Assembly: GCA_002365175.1 (NCBI GenBank)
Contig: DEZK01000036.1
Location: forward strand, 104,001 to 168,000
Direction: 5' to 3'
Length of the DNA: 64,000 bases
DNA from: Raskinella chloraquaticus (SeqCode)
Lineage (GTDB): Bacteria; Pseudomonadota; Alphaproteobacteria; Rhizobiales; UBA4765
Part shown: positions 32,408-41,387 of the stretch, one piece after another
Layout of the letters: every line of letters starts with the position of its first letter
Position numbering within the stretch: position 1 is the stretch's first letter
The notes under the pieces: generated by a model
The model's input: the letters and a program-made list of their open reading frames with translations, nothing else
Database searches by the model: none
Told to the model about the DNA's origin: nothing
Position numbers and translations under genes: made by a program

Positions 32408-32920
32408 ATGATGCCCAGGCGGCCGGCGTCTGTTGCTCTCATTGTGGCCTGTGTGATGGCGATAACGCTCGCCGGCGCGTGGGGATTTCAGATCTGGGGC
32501 GATCTGGCACCATGTCCGCTCTGTCTGCAGCAGCGCTGGCCCTATTATGCCGGTGTGCCGCTCGCTCTCGCCGTGGCGATCATGGCAGGGCGCGGCGCTC
32601 AGGCGGCCGTCATAACATTTGGCTTGGGCGCTCTGGTCCTGCTGCTGGCGGGGTCGGCGGTTTTTGGCGCATTCCACGCCGGTGTCGAATGGGGATTTTG
32701 GCAGGGGCCGACGGATTGCAGCGGCGGACGGCCGATTACCGGCAATGCCAGCGATCTGCTGGCGCAGATCGCCCGCACACGGGTCGTGGCCTGCAATGAA
32801 GCAGCCTTCCGCTTCCTCGGCGTTTCGCTTGCGGGATATAATGCGCTGATATCGGCGGGGCTGTGCGCACTCGTTGTCCGCGCGCTGGCAGGTCAGGGTT
32901 CGAGCTCGGTATCCCAGTAG
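32408..32920 (+). CDS. dsbB: Disulfide bond formation protein B
   Basis: A 170-residue inner-membrane protein with four helices. The quinone-coupled Cys pair lies in LAPCPLCLQQR, and the second periplasmic pair is Cys in PTDCSGG and VVACNEA. DsbB reoxidises DsbA and passes electrons to quinone. Length is normal. The last 28 nt overlap the convergent HNH gene. Confidence 0.9.
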   Translation: MMPRRPASVALIVACVMAITLAGAWGFQIWGDLAPCPLCLQQRWPYYAGVPLALAVAIMAGRGAQAAVITFGLGALVLLLAGSAVFGAFHAGVEWGFWQGPTDCSGGRPITGNASDLLAQIARTRVVACNEAAFRFLGVSLAGYNALISAGLCALVVRALAGQGSSSVSQ

Positions 32921-33450
32921 AGATAATCAAGCCAGCTATCATGCAGATAATTGGGCGGGAACAGCCGGCCATTATTGTGCAGCTGATGGACGGTCGGGCG
33001 AAACGGCAGGTGATAGGGATGCATGCCCGCCTCGTTTGGCAGGCGGTTTGATTTTCCAAGATTGCAGGGCGAGCAGGCGGTCAGCACGTTTTCCCACGTC
33101 GTCATGCCGCCGCGCGAGCGGGGGACGACGTGATCGAAGGTGAGTTCTTCGCCGGCGCCACAATACTGGCAGACGAAGCGGTCGCGCAGAAAGACGTTGA
33201 AGCGGGTGAAGACCGGAAAGCGCGACGGCTTGATATAGGATTTGAGCGACACGACCGATGGAAGCCGCATCTCGGAGCCGGGGCTGTGCACCGAGCGGTC
33301 GTAAAAGGAGACGATGTTGACGCGCTCCAGAAAGACCGCCTTGATCGTGTCCTGCCACGACCACAGCGACAACGGGTAATAGGACAGCGGGCGGTAGTCC
33401 GCATTCAGGACCAGAGCCGGGCAAGCCTCGAGGCGGGCTGCTACTGTCAA
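32893..33450 (-). CDS. HNH endonuclease family protein
   Basis: A 185-residue protein with a treble-clef HNH domain at about residues 105-150: CQYCGAGEELTFDHVVPRSRG followed by WENVLTACSPCN. Two CxxC pairs bind zinc and His of FDHV is the catalytic residue. Residues 1-100 contain ALVLNADYRPLSYYPLSLWSW, a feature of a widespread bacterial HNH subfamily of unclear role. No ATG exists in a suitable place; TTG 33450 with GGGGAG seven bases upstream is the best start, and TTG 33465 is an alternative. An in-frame stop lies just upstream. It is probably a housekeeping nuclease, not a mobile one. Confidence 0.82.
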   Translation of the reverse strand: MTVAARLEACPALVLNADYRPLSYYPLSLWSWQDTIKAVFLERVNIVSFYDRSVHSPGSEMRLPSVVSLKSYIKPSRFPVFTRFNVFLRDRFVCQYCGAGEELTFDHVVPRSRGGMTTWENVLTACSPCNLGKSNRLPNEAGMHPYHLPFRPTVHQLHNNGRLFPPNYLHDSWLDYLYWDTELEP

Positions 33451-33543
33451 AACCTCGCTCCCCAATTCGAGAATCGCGTGGTTAACGCTTCACATCACCG
33501 TGTCTAATATATCGAGTGTGACGGGCTTGTGAAGCGTCAGGTG

Positions 33544-33969
33544 CTAGGCCGGGGCGCTAATCACTGTTCCGGTATCGTCAGCCTGAACCCGCAACGTGCC
33601 ATGGCGTGTGCACATAGACCAGCCCTCGCTGCTGACCACCGCCATGGGGCAGGCTTTGGCGTAAAGGGCGGATGCGATGAGCGCTCCCGTCAGGAGGATC
33701 GAATCGGCGGCGGTGAGAATGAAGGCGGCCGGTGCCGTCCCCAGCCGTAATGCTTCGGCCAGAACGGTCGACGATGAGGATGAGCCGCGACCAGCGCTCA
33801 TCACGAGGATCTTGCCGGCAAGGATGCGACCATGGTCCGGGTGCCAGCGATCCATCACCAATCCCGTATGTGGATCAAAACCACCCCAGAAACTCAGCGG
33901 CTGCGCCAGGCAGATGACCTCACCTGAGGCGCTGCCGGGGAAGAGCGTCCGCGCGGCGATCGACGTCAT
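33544..33969 (-). CDS. Aconitase X small (swivel, DUF126) subunit
   Basis: A 141-residue swivel-domain protein with the DUF126 stretches LSFWGGFDPHTG, DRWHPDHG and SAGRGSSSSSTVLAEALR. It forms the mobile domain that closes over the large subunit. ATG 33969 overlaps the large-subunit stop as ATGA, so synthesis is coupled. Characterised two-subunit bacterial aconitase X enzymes dehydrate cis-3-hydroxy-L-proline; archaeal relatives dehydrate mevalonate 5-phosphate. Confidence 0.87.
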   Translation of the reverse strand: MTSIAARTLFPGSASGEVICLAQPLSFWGGFDPHTGLVMDRWHPDHGRILAGKILVMSAGRGSSSSSTVLAEALRLGTAPAAFILTAADSILLTGALIASALYAKACPMAVVSSEGWSMCTRHGTLRVQADDTGTVISAPA

Positions 33970-35216
33970 GTGAAACGTCTCACGACGCGGCCCGCCGCAG
34001 CCGAATTCAGGCAATCAGCGAGGCTGCCGAAGGCCACATCGACACCGAGATTGCCGGGTGCGTAATGCGCCCATTTGCCGGAATTGGTCATGATTACGCC
34101 GTCGAGCCGTTTCATCACCGTTGTCACATAGGTGCAGGTATCGACGACGAGGGTGATGCCGGCAGCTTCCAGGCGTGCAGCGTCGCCGCGCGCGGCCAGG
34201 GCAGCGTGGGTATCACGCCCGGTGTTGACATAGATGTCGACGCCGGAATTTGCCTTGAAGCCGGGGAGGAGGGCGAGCAGGCGGTCAAACTCGCTGAGTG
34301 AAAAATGCGGCGTGCCAAGGCTCACGGCGGTGAGCGTGGCGCCATCGTCCGCCGTCGACAGGGCGCGAAGGGTGGCGCGGATATCGGCGGCTGACACCTC
34401 GACCACCGCTTCAGGCGTGGCATCGCCAAGAGCTGCTTCGAGTGTTGGCGCTTCAGGCGTCAGGCCAACGGCGTGAAACAGCGCAACCGCGCCGCTCGAG
34501 GCGGCAACCGCCCCCAGCCCCTTGAAATCATCCTCGCTGATCGACGCCGGCAGGCCGGTGATGGCGGGAATCTGGTCGCCGGCGCGCGCGCCGATGATAT
34601 GGCCAACCGCAATGGCCAGCGCGTCATTCGACAGGTCCGGCACCGGGGCGATGTTGAACACCAGCCGCGCCCGCCGGTTCTGCGGCACATGCAGCCCCTG
34701 ATAGGGGACGCGGCCGGTCAGCGCGGCGCACAGATCGACGAAATCGCCATAGCGGTGCGTGCGCGCGCCAAGGACGGAATTAGCGAAAACGATGGCGTTT
34801 GATTCACCCCAGGCGATGTCCTGCCCTTGTTGCGGGCGCTGCTGCAACAGGTAAGGGGCGCAGGTGAAGCTTGGCATGCAGCCAAGCTCGAGATGGGCTT
34901 CCATCAAGCGCCTGCCATCGTGGCGGGCATTGTCATCACCACGAAAAAGCTCGGGATGGATGAGATCGATCGAGCCGACGTTGAGGGTTGTCGGTACGCG
35001 CACCTTGCCGCCAAGCGAATTCAGCCGGTCGACGAAGTCGAGGCTGACCTTGCCATGATAGAGGCAGCCGTCGATGTGCGCTGCTGCAATGTTGATGAAG
35101 CGGGTGGCGCCAAGCGCTTCGCCGAAGCGTTCCAGCAGACGCATGGCGAAGGCCTGCGCCTTGCCCAGCTCGCCGCCGAGAAGCGCCTCGTCAATGGCCT
35201 CGCGCTTCAGCGCCAT
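33966..35216 (-). CDS. Aconitase X catalytic (DUF521) subunit
   Basis: A 416-residue aconitase-like iron-sulfur hydro-lyase. The conserved text includes AAHIDGCLYHGK, ELGCMPSFTCAPYLL, WGESNAIVFANSVLGARTHRYGDF and VDTCTYVTTVM. Cysteines in these segments are the candidate cluster ligands. The likely reaction is dehydration of cis-3-hydroxy-L-proline, but proline-catabolism genes are absent here and the gene lies 17 nt downstream of ispG, which raises other possibilities. No membrane segment or signal peptide. Confidence 0.87.
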   Translation of the reverse strand: MALKREAIDEALLGGELGKAQAFAMRLLERFGEALGATRFINIAAAHIDGCLYHGKVSLDFVDRLNSLGGKVRVPTTLNVGSIDLIHPELFRGDDNARHDGRRLMEAHLELGCMPSFTCAPYLLQQRPQQGQDIAWGESNAIVFANSVLGARTHRYGDFVDLCAALTGRVPYQGLHVPQNRRARLVFNIAPVPDLSNDALAIAVGHIIGARAGDQIPAITGLPASISEDDFKGLGAVAASSGAVALFHAVGLTPEAPTLEAALGDATPEAVVEVSAADIRATLRALSTADDGATLTAVSLGTPHFSLSEFDRLLALLPGFKANSGVDIYVNTGRDTHAALAARGDAARLEAAGITLVVDTCTYVTTVMKRLDGVIMTNSGKWAHYAPGNLGVDVAFGSLADCLNSAAAGRVVRRFT

Positions 35217-35233
35217 GGTGCCCGTGCTGCCGA

Positions 35234-36478
35234 CTACTCGGCTGCCTGTTTGGTGCCGTAACGGCGAATGATATAGTCATCCACCATCTTCTTGAAATCG
35301 GCAGCGAGCGTCGGCCCGCGCAAGGTGGCCACCTTCTTGCCGTCAACGAAAACGGGCGCGGTCGGTGTTTCGCCGGTACCGGGGAGCGAAATGCCGATAT
35401 CGGCATGCTTTGATTCGCCCGGGCCGTTGACGATGCACCCCATGACCGCGACGTTCAGCGCTTCGACGCCAGGATATTTGGTCTTCCATTCCGGCATCGA
35501 AGCGTAAATCCAGCTCTGGATATCGCCTGCCAGTTCCTGGAAGACGGTCGAGGTGGTGCGCCCGCAGCCGGGGCAGGCGGCCACCAGCGGAACGAAGGTG
35601 CGCAGGCCCATGGTCTGCAGGATTTCCTGCGCCACTTTCACTTCGAGCGAACGGTCGCCATTGGGCTCAGGCGTCAGCGAGACACGAATGGTGTCGCCGA
35701 TGCCCTGCTGGAGCAGGATCGCCAGTGCGGCTGCCGAGGCGACGATGCCCTTGGAGCCCATGCCAGCCTCGGTGAGGCCCAGATGCAGCGTGTAGTCGCA
35801 GCGCGCTGCAAGCGAGGCATAGATCGCGACCAGGTCCTGAACGGCGCTGACCTTGGCCGAGATGAGGATTTTATCGCGGGCCAGACCCAATTCTTCGGCG
35901 CGGGCTGCTGACAGCAAACCGGACTGGATCACCGCCTCGCGCGTGACCTCGCGCGCGGTGATCGGTATCGCGCTGAGGGCATTCTCGTCCATCAGATGGG
36001 TCAGCAATTCCTGATCAAGCGACCCCCAGTTGACGCCGATGCGCACCGGGCGGTCATACTTCATCGCCATCTCGATGATGGAGGAGAACTGCTTGTCCTT
36101 CTTCTCCTTGAAGCCGACATTGCCGGGATTGATGCGGTATTTGGCAAGCGCCTCGGCGCAGGCGGGATGATCAGCGAGGAGCTTGTGGCCGATATAATGG
36201 AAATCGCCAACGAGCGGCACGCTCACGCCCATGCGGTCGAGCTTTTCGCGGATATGGGGGACGGCTGCTGCCGCCTCGTCGCGATCAACGGTAATGCGAA
36301 CGAGTTCGGAACCGGCGCGGGCAAGAGCTGCCACCTGCCGTACCGTTCCGTCGATGTCGGCGGTATCCGTATTGGTCATGGACTGAACGACGACGGGGGC
36401 GCCGCCGCCGATCTGAACGGAGCCGACATTGACGCCAACCGAATTGCGCCTTTGTCCAGGATTGCCGATATAATTCAT
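35234..36478 (-). CDS. ispG: 4-hydroxy-3-methylbut-2-en-1-yl diphosphate synthase (GcpE)
   Basis: A 414-residue MEP-pathway enzyme that converts methylerythritol cyclodiphosphate to HMBPP. The TIM-barrel N-terminal part includes VVVQSMTNTDTAD and RINPGNVGF. The [4Fe-4S] ligands are Cys302, Cys305 (CPGCGRT) and Cys348 (MGCIVNGPGES). ATG 36478 has GAGG eight bases upstream; GTG 36496 is an upstream alternative. It is downstream of the zur-like gene (60 nt) and upstream of the aconitase X pair. Confidence 0.95.
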   Translation of the reverse strand: MNYIGNPGQRRNSVGVNVGSVQIGGGAPVVVQSMTNTDTADIDGTVRQVAALARAGSELVRITVDRDEAAAAVPHIREKLDRMGVSVPLVGDFHYIGHKLLADHPACAEALAKYRINPGNVGFKEKKDKQFSSIIEMAMKYDRPVRIGVNWGSLDQELLTHLMDENALSAIPITAREVTREAVIQSGLLSAARAEELGLARDKILISAKVSAVQDLVAIYASLAARCDYTLHLGLTEAGMGSKGIVASAAALAILLQQGIGDTIRVSLTPEPNGDRSLEVKVAQEILQTMGLRTFVPLVAACPGCGRTTSTVFQELAGDIQSWIYASMPEWKTKYPGVEALNVAVMGCIVNGPGESKHADIGISLPGTGETPTAPVFVDGKKVATLRGPTLAADFKKMVDDYIIRRYGTKQAAE

Positions 36479-36538
36479 TATCTTGACCTCTTCCACAGGC
36501 CTGCGGCCTGTTGTGGCGAGCTGAAATCCGTGCCTGAT

Positions 36539-37033
36539 TTAGCCTTGGGTGGCGTTTGAAGCAACCACACAGGCGGCGCAAAGCCCTGAAACCTCGATCA
36601 GGCGCCGCTGGGCGGAGAAGCCCTTGGCCCTGCCTTGTGCGTCGATGATGCTGGCAAGCTGTGTATCGGCGATCTCACCGACATAGGTACAGGCTTCGCA
36701 TAACAGAAAGACCACCGTATCGTCGTGGCCATGGCTGTGGTCGCAGGCAAGATAGGCGTTGCGCGAGGCAAGGCGATGGACCAAGGCCCGCTCGATCAGA
36801 AAGTCGAGTGCGCGGTAGACCGTCATCGGTGCCGGGCGTGTACCGGTTGAGCGCGCCATTGAATCAATGATGGCGTAGGCGCCGATCGGCGTGCCGGCAG
36901 CGGCGATGATCTCAAGGACCCGGCGGCGTATCTTCGTCAGCCGCACGCCGGCCTGCGCGCAGGCATCTTCGGCAAGCGCGATTGTCGATTTGACGCAGTT
37001 GCCGGTTGCGTGGTGCAGGTGAGTGTCGGCCAT
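36539..37033 (-). CDS. zur: Fur-family regulator, Zur-like
   Basis: A 164-residue Fur superfamily repressor. The winged helix spans residues 20-85 (LTKIRRRVLEII, PAPMTVYRALDFL). The metal and structural sites include the HSHGHDD histidine cluster and two CxxC pairs (LCEACTYVGEI and GLCAACV). The pattern with paired CxxC and the short N-terminus favours the zinc regulator Zur over Fur, but sub-family assignment by eye is moderate. ATG 37033 was chosen; the longer frame would run into the RND gene. Confidence 0.75.
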   Translation of the reverse strand: MADTHLHHATGNCVKSTIALAEDACAQAGVRLTKIRRRVLEIIAAAGTPIGAYAIIDSMARSTGTRPAPMTVYRALDFLIERALVHRLASRNAYLACDHSHGHDDTVVFLLCEACTYVGEIADTQLASIIDAQGRAKGFSAQRRLIEVSGLCAACVVASNATQG

Positions 37034-37080
37034 GGCGCAGTATAAGCTGTCCGCGGCGCCGCGACCAGCGTCTGATCGTC

Positions 37081-40000
37081 TCACTCTGCCGCCTCCGGCA
37101 GCAAAGTGAACTGGGGCTCTTCCGGCGCTGCCTCTGCCGGTTTTGCAGCATCGTCCGGCCTGACCCGGAAGGCTGCCGCGTACAGAGCGGGCAGGAAAAT
37201 CAGGGTCAGCAACGTCGCGGCGAAAAGACCGCCCATCATGGTGAGGGCCATCGGCCCCCAGAAGAGGCTGGTCGTCAGCGGCACCATGGCGAGGATGGCG
37301 GCAAAGGCGGTGAGCACCACGGGACGCGAGCGGCGCACGGTTGCCTCGATGATGGCATCGTGTCGGCTCAGGCCATTGGCGACGTCATCCTCGATCTGGT
37401 CGACGAGAATGACGGTGTTGCGCATGATAATGCCGGCAAGGGCGATGAGGCCAAGAAGCGCCACGAAGCCGAAGGGAGCGTTGGCGACGTTGAGCGCAAG
37501 AGAAGCGCCGATAATGCCGAGCGGCGCGGTGGAAAATACCAGCACCAGGCGGGAAAAGGACTGCAACTGCAGCATGAGTATGGTCAGCATGGCGCCGATC
37601 ATGATGGGGAACAGGGCAAAGATGGAAGCGTTTCCCTTGGCCGATTCCTCGACCGCGCCGCCCTCGTCGATGCGGTATCCGTCGGGCAGAGATTTGATGA
37701 TGTCGCCAAGCTTTGCCTTGACCTCGGCGCTCGCCGCCGGCGGCTGCACGCCGTCACGAACATCGCCGCGCACCGTCATCACCAGTTCGCGGCTGCGACG
37801 CCAGATGATCGGTTCCTCCTGCCCGTATTCAACGCGGGCAATTTGCGCCAGCGGAATGGCGATGCCGTTACGGCTGGTGATCGTCAGGTCTGAAATCCGT
37901 CCAAGGTCGAGGCGCTCCGAGGGTACAGCGCGTGCCACCACGTCGACCTGCACGGTGCGGTCGCGCACGGTTGTGACCGTCACCCCCGTGAGCAGGGTTT
38001 GCAGCGTCTGCGCCACGTCCTGGACATTGAGACCGAAGGCGCGGGCACGCTCCTGGTCAACGACCAGACGGACCGAGGGCTGGCGCTCGTTCCAGTTGAG
38101 ATGGGCGTCGATGATGTCGCGATTGGCGCGCATGACATCGCGGACCTGATAGGCAATATCGCGCAGTTTCGTGGCGTCGGCTCCAACGATACGGAATTGA
38201 ACGGGAAACCCAACGGGCGGGCCGAAATTGAAACGATCGACCCGCACGCGAGCAGCCGACAGCGCCCCGTTGGCGATATCGCGCTCCAGCCGCGATTTGA
38301 TACGCTCGCGCGCCTTGAGGTCCCTCGCGACAATGACAATCTCGGCAAAGGATTCATCCGGCAATTGCGGATTAAGCCCAAGCCAGAAGCGCGGCGAGCC
38401 CTGGCCGACATAGGTCGTATAGGTGGCGATATCCTTGTCGCCCTGGAGCATTTTTTCAGCTTCGAGCGCCGCCTGGTTGGTGGCGCTGATGGCGGTTCCC
38501 TGCGGCAGGCGGAGCTGGAAGAAAAGTTCCGGGCGCTCGGACACGGGAAAGAATTGCTGCTGGATGCGGCCAAAGGCCAGAACCGAGATCACCAGAGTGA
38601 CCAGAGTGGCCAGGATCACCAGCCAGCGATGCGTGACAGCAAAGCGCACGAGGGTACGGAAGCGGCGATAGAGAGGGGTCTCATAAAGGGCGTGCGGGTC
38701 GGCATGAACTTTGCCGCTCTTGGCAAAATCGGGCAGCAGCAAAACACCGAGATAAGGGGTGAAAATTACCGCCACGAACCACGAAGCGATGAGAGCGATG
38801 CCGACCACCCAGAAAATGCCGCCGGCATATTCGCCGACGCCCGACTGGGCAAGGCCAACCGGCAGAAAGCCGATGGCGGTGACGAGCGTCCCCGTCAGCA
38901 TCGGAAAAGCGGTGGACGTCCAGGCAAAGGAGGCTGCCGCGAGGCGGTCCCATCCCTGTTCCATCTTCACCACCATCATCTCGACGGCGATAATGGCGTC
39001 ATCGACAAGAAGACCAAGGGCGATGATGAGCGCGCCCAGCGAAATGCGATGGAGATCGATGGACAGTGCGTACATGGCCATGAACACCATGGCGAGGACG
39101 AGCGGCACTGACAGGGCAACGACGATGCCGGTGCGCCAGCCCAGCGAGATCAGGCTGACGAAGAGGACGATGGCGAGGGCTTCGAGGAAGGATTCCGCAA
39201 ATTCACTCACGGCGTGTTCGACAACCTGCGGCTGATCGGCAATCTGCTTGAATTCAAAGCCTGCTGGCAGGTCGCGCAGATAACTCTCCTTCGCCGTTTC
39301 GATATCGCGACCGAGCGTCACGATATTGGCACCCTTCTGCATGACGACGCCAACGGCGATCGCGGCATGCGATTCCTGCCGCAGGAGGAAGGTCGGAGGG
39401 TCGACATAGCCATGGGTGATGGTGGCGATGTCCCCCAGACGGAAGGTGTGTCCGCCAACCTCGACGGGTGTCTCGGCGACAGCGGCGATGCCGTTGAGCG
39501 CGCCGGTGACGCGCAGTGGAACGCGTTGTGCGCCGGTATCAATGCTACCGGCCGGGGCCACGATGTTCTGGCGCGCCAGGCTGTCAAAAATGGCGGTCGT
39601 CGGAATGCCGAGGGTTGCCAGTTTGGCATGGCTGAATTCGACGAAAATGCGCTCGTCCTGGTTGCCGTAGAGATTGACCTTGGTCACGTTGGGAACGCGC
39701 AGCAGGCGCTGGCGCAACAGTTCCGCCTCGCGCTTCATGGCCGCATAATCACCACTGTCGCTCACCAGCGTGTAGAGGATTGAGTCTACATCGCCATATT
39801 CATCGTTGACATTGGGTCCGATGACGCCAGCCGGCAGCTCGCGGCGCAGATCGTCGAGTTTCTTTCGTGTCTGGTAGAAAAGGTTGGGGACCTCGCGGGC
39901 AGGCGTTGAATCCTTGAAGACCATCTGCATGGCCGTGAAGCCGGGCTTGGTGTAGGTCTCGATCTTGTCGAAATAGGCGAGTTCCTGCAGCCGCTTCTCA

Positions 40001-40239
40001 ATGCGCTCGGCAATCTGGTCCTGCATCTCGCGGGCGCTGGCGCCGGGCCAGATCGCGGTGATCACGACGACCTTGATGGTGAAGGAGGGATCCTCGGCGC
40101 GCCCCAGCCGCAGATAGGAAAAAACGCCGCCGACGAAGACCGCCAGGATCAGGAACAGGACGAGGGCCGGGTGGGTCACAGCCCAGTGCGACCAATTGCC
40201 CTGGTTGAGTTTCGGGTCGTGTGCGTCGTGCGCCGACAT
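37081..40239 (-). CDS. RND-family efflux pump inner-membrane transporter
   Basis: A 1052-residue AcrB-type transporter with twelve predicted helices and two large periplasmic loops. The proton-relay Asp pair lies in ALGLLVDDAIIAVEMM (TM4), and the second half has IIMRNTVILVDQIEDD. The N-terminus (WAVTHPALVLFLIL) and VVVITAIWPGASAREM are typical of the AcrB/CzcA superfamily; a drug or lipid substrate is more likely than a metal given LxDD rather than the metal-type motifs. It follows the adaptor gene by 24 nt. No outer-membrane factor is in the window. Confidence 0.9.
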   Translation of the reverse strand: MSAHDAHDPKLNQGNWSHWAVTHPALVLFLILAVFVGGVFSYLRLGRAEDPSFTIKVVVITAIWPGASAREMQDQIAERIEKRLQELAYFDKIETYTKPGFTAMQMVFKDSTPAREVPNLFYQTRKKLDDLRRELPAGVIGPNVNDEYGDVDSILYTLVSDSGDYAAMKREAELLRQRLLRVPNVTKVNLYGNQDERIFVEFSHAKLATLGIPTTAIFDSLARQNIVAPAGSIDTGAQRVPLRVTGALNGIAAVAETPVEVGGHTFRLGDIATITHGYVDPPTFLLRQESHAAIAVGVVMQKGANIVTLGRDIETAKESYLRDLPAGFEFKQIADQPQVVEHAVSEFAESFLEALAIVLFVSLISLGWRTGIVVALSVPLVLAMVFMAMYALSIDLHRISLGALIIALGLLVDDAIIAVEMMVVKMEQGWDRLAAASFAWTSTAFPMLTGTLVTAIGFLPVGLAQSGVGEYAGGIFWVVGIALIASWFVAVIFTPYLGVLLLPDFAKSGKVHADPHALYETPLYRRFRTLVRFAVTHRWLVILATLVTLVISVLAFGRIQQQFFPVSERPELFFQLRLPQGTAISATNQAALEAEKMLQGDKDIATYTTYVGQGSPRFWLGLNPQLPDESFAEIVIVARDLKARERIKSRLERDIANGALSAARVRVDRFNFGPPVGFPVQFRIVGADATKLRDIAYQVRDVMRANRDIIDAHLNWNERQPSVRLVVDQERARAFGLNVQDVAQTLQTLLTGVTVTTVRDRTVQVDVVARAVPSERLDLGRISDLTITSRNGIAIPLAQIARVEYGQEEPIIWRRSRELVMTVRGDVRDGVQPPAASAEVKAKLGDIIKSLPDGYRIDEGGAVEESAKGNASIFALFPIMIGAMLTILMLQLQSFSRLVLVFSTAPLGIIGASLALNVANAPFGFVALLGLIALAGIIMRNTVILVDQIEDDVANGLSRHDAIIEATVRRSRPVVLTAFAAILAMVPLTTSLFWGPMALTMMGGLFAATLLTLIFLPALYAAAFRVRPDDAAKPAEAAPEEPQFTLLPEAAE

Positions 40240-40263
40240 GGCGGCTCTCCCTGAGAAACGATA

Positions 40264-41376
40264 TCAGCCGCGATCGGCGACGACGCGCACGATCTCGCCC
40301 GCGAGAAGCTTGTGAACGCCGTGGGTGACGACGATGTCCCCGGCCGCGAGCCCCTTGCTCACCAGCATGTCAGCGCCATCATAGCCGGCAATCTCGATGG
40401 CGCGGCTCGTCAGCTTGCTGGTTGCCGGTTCAATCACGAAGACCGTCGGTCCCTTGCCCTCATCCAGCATGGCGGCAATCGGCAGCCTTGCCACGGGCGC
40501 AGCAGCACCCTCTCGCACGGAAAGGGTGGCCGTCATGCCGAAATTCATCGCCGGATCGGCATCAAGAATGGTGAAGCGGGCGGCAAAGGTGCGTGATGAG
40601 GCATCAGCGGCGGCGGCGAATTCGCGCAGGCGCGCGTCATAAGAACGGCCTGGATTTGACCACAGGGTGACACTTGCCGTTCCCTCGCGAACGCGGGCGG
40701 TCAGCGATTCGGGGATGTCGACGGCAATTTCGAGTTCATGGTTCTGGGCGACGCGCAGCACCGGAGTGCCGGCGGCAACGACCTGACCAGGCTCAGCCAG
40801 GACAGCGGTGACAACGCCGTCATTGTCGGCGATGAGGCGAGCGTAAGAAAGCTGGTTGGCGGCCAGTTCAAGCGAGCGACGCGCACGATCCAGCCGGCTC
40901 TTCGCCTCGGCGGTCGCTGATTGCTGGGCCTGGAGGGTTGCGTCGGTGACCCAACCATTCCTTTTCAGTTCGATATTGCGCTGTCTCTGCCGCTCGTTTT
41001 GATCAAGCGAGACGGTGGCGGCGGTCAATTCTGCTTCCGCCTGTTCGCGCTGGAGATGAAGGTCGACCGGATCGAGAGTTGCGAGCACATCGCCCACCTT
41101 CACCCGCTCGCCAAGGGCAATTTTGCGTTCAGCAATCTTGCCGGCAACCCGGAATCCGAGATTGCTCTCGATGCGCGGGCGAACGGTGCCAACAAAATTA
41201 CGCATCGTGGCGTGCGTTGCAAACGTGACCGGCTCCGCGAGGACGGCGCGCGGCAAGGCCTTGGCCTCGCTCTTCGGGTCAGCGCTTCTGCCCTCGCCGC
41301 AAGCGGCCAGACCAAGCAGGATGAAGGGTGCAAGAAGAGCGAAGCGAGCGGCTGTGGGGAATGGCGGGCGGGACAT
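40264..41376 (-). CDS. RND efflux periplasmic adaptor, lipoprotein
   Basis: A 370-residue membrane-fusion protein. A lipobox precedes Cys26 (LGLAAC), so it is lipid-anchored. A biotinyl-like half motif (NLGFRVAGKIAERKIALGERV), a helical hairpin (residues 110-170) and a beta-barrel domain follow. It links the RND transporter to an outer-membrane channel. ATG 41376 has GAGG five bases upstream; ATG 41391, overlapping the TetR stop as ATGA, is the alternative. The transporter gene follows. Confidence 0.88.
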   Translation of the reverse strand: MSRPPFPTAARFALLAPFILLGLAACGEGRSADPKSEAKALPRAVLAEPVTFATHATMRNFVGTVRPRIESNLGFRVAGKIAERKIALGERVKVGDVLATLDPVDLHLQREQAEAELTAATVSLDQNERQRQRNIELKRNGWVTDATLQAQQSATAEAKSRLDRARRSLELAANQLSYARLIADNDGVVTAVLAEPGQVVAAGTPVLRVAQNHELEIAVDIPESLTARVREGTASVTLWSNPGRSYDARLREFAAAADASSRTFAARFTILDADPAMNFGMTATLSVREGAAAPVARLPIAAMLDEGKGPTVFVIEPATSKLTSRAIEIAGYDGADMLVSKGLAAGDIVVTHGVHKLLAGEIVRVVADRG

Positions 41377-41387
41377 GGGTACCTCGT

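Noticed and set aside
32893..33450. Homing endonuclease or restriction gene
   Set aside because: The HNH protein belongs to a stand-alone chromosomal family. There is no intron, methyltransferase partner or target-site disruption.
33966..35216. Classical aconitase
   Set aside because: The DUF521 large subunit and separate DUF126 swivel are the aconitase X type. The sequence lacks the four-domain layout of AcnA/AcnB.
37106..38149. Plus-strand 347-codon frame opposite the RND transporter
   Set aside because: Low-complexity Arg/Ser/Met text, no motif, and full overlap with a certain gene.
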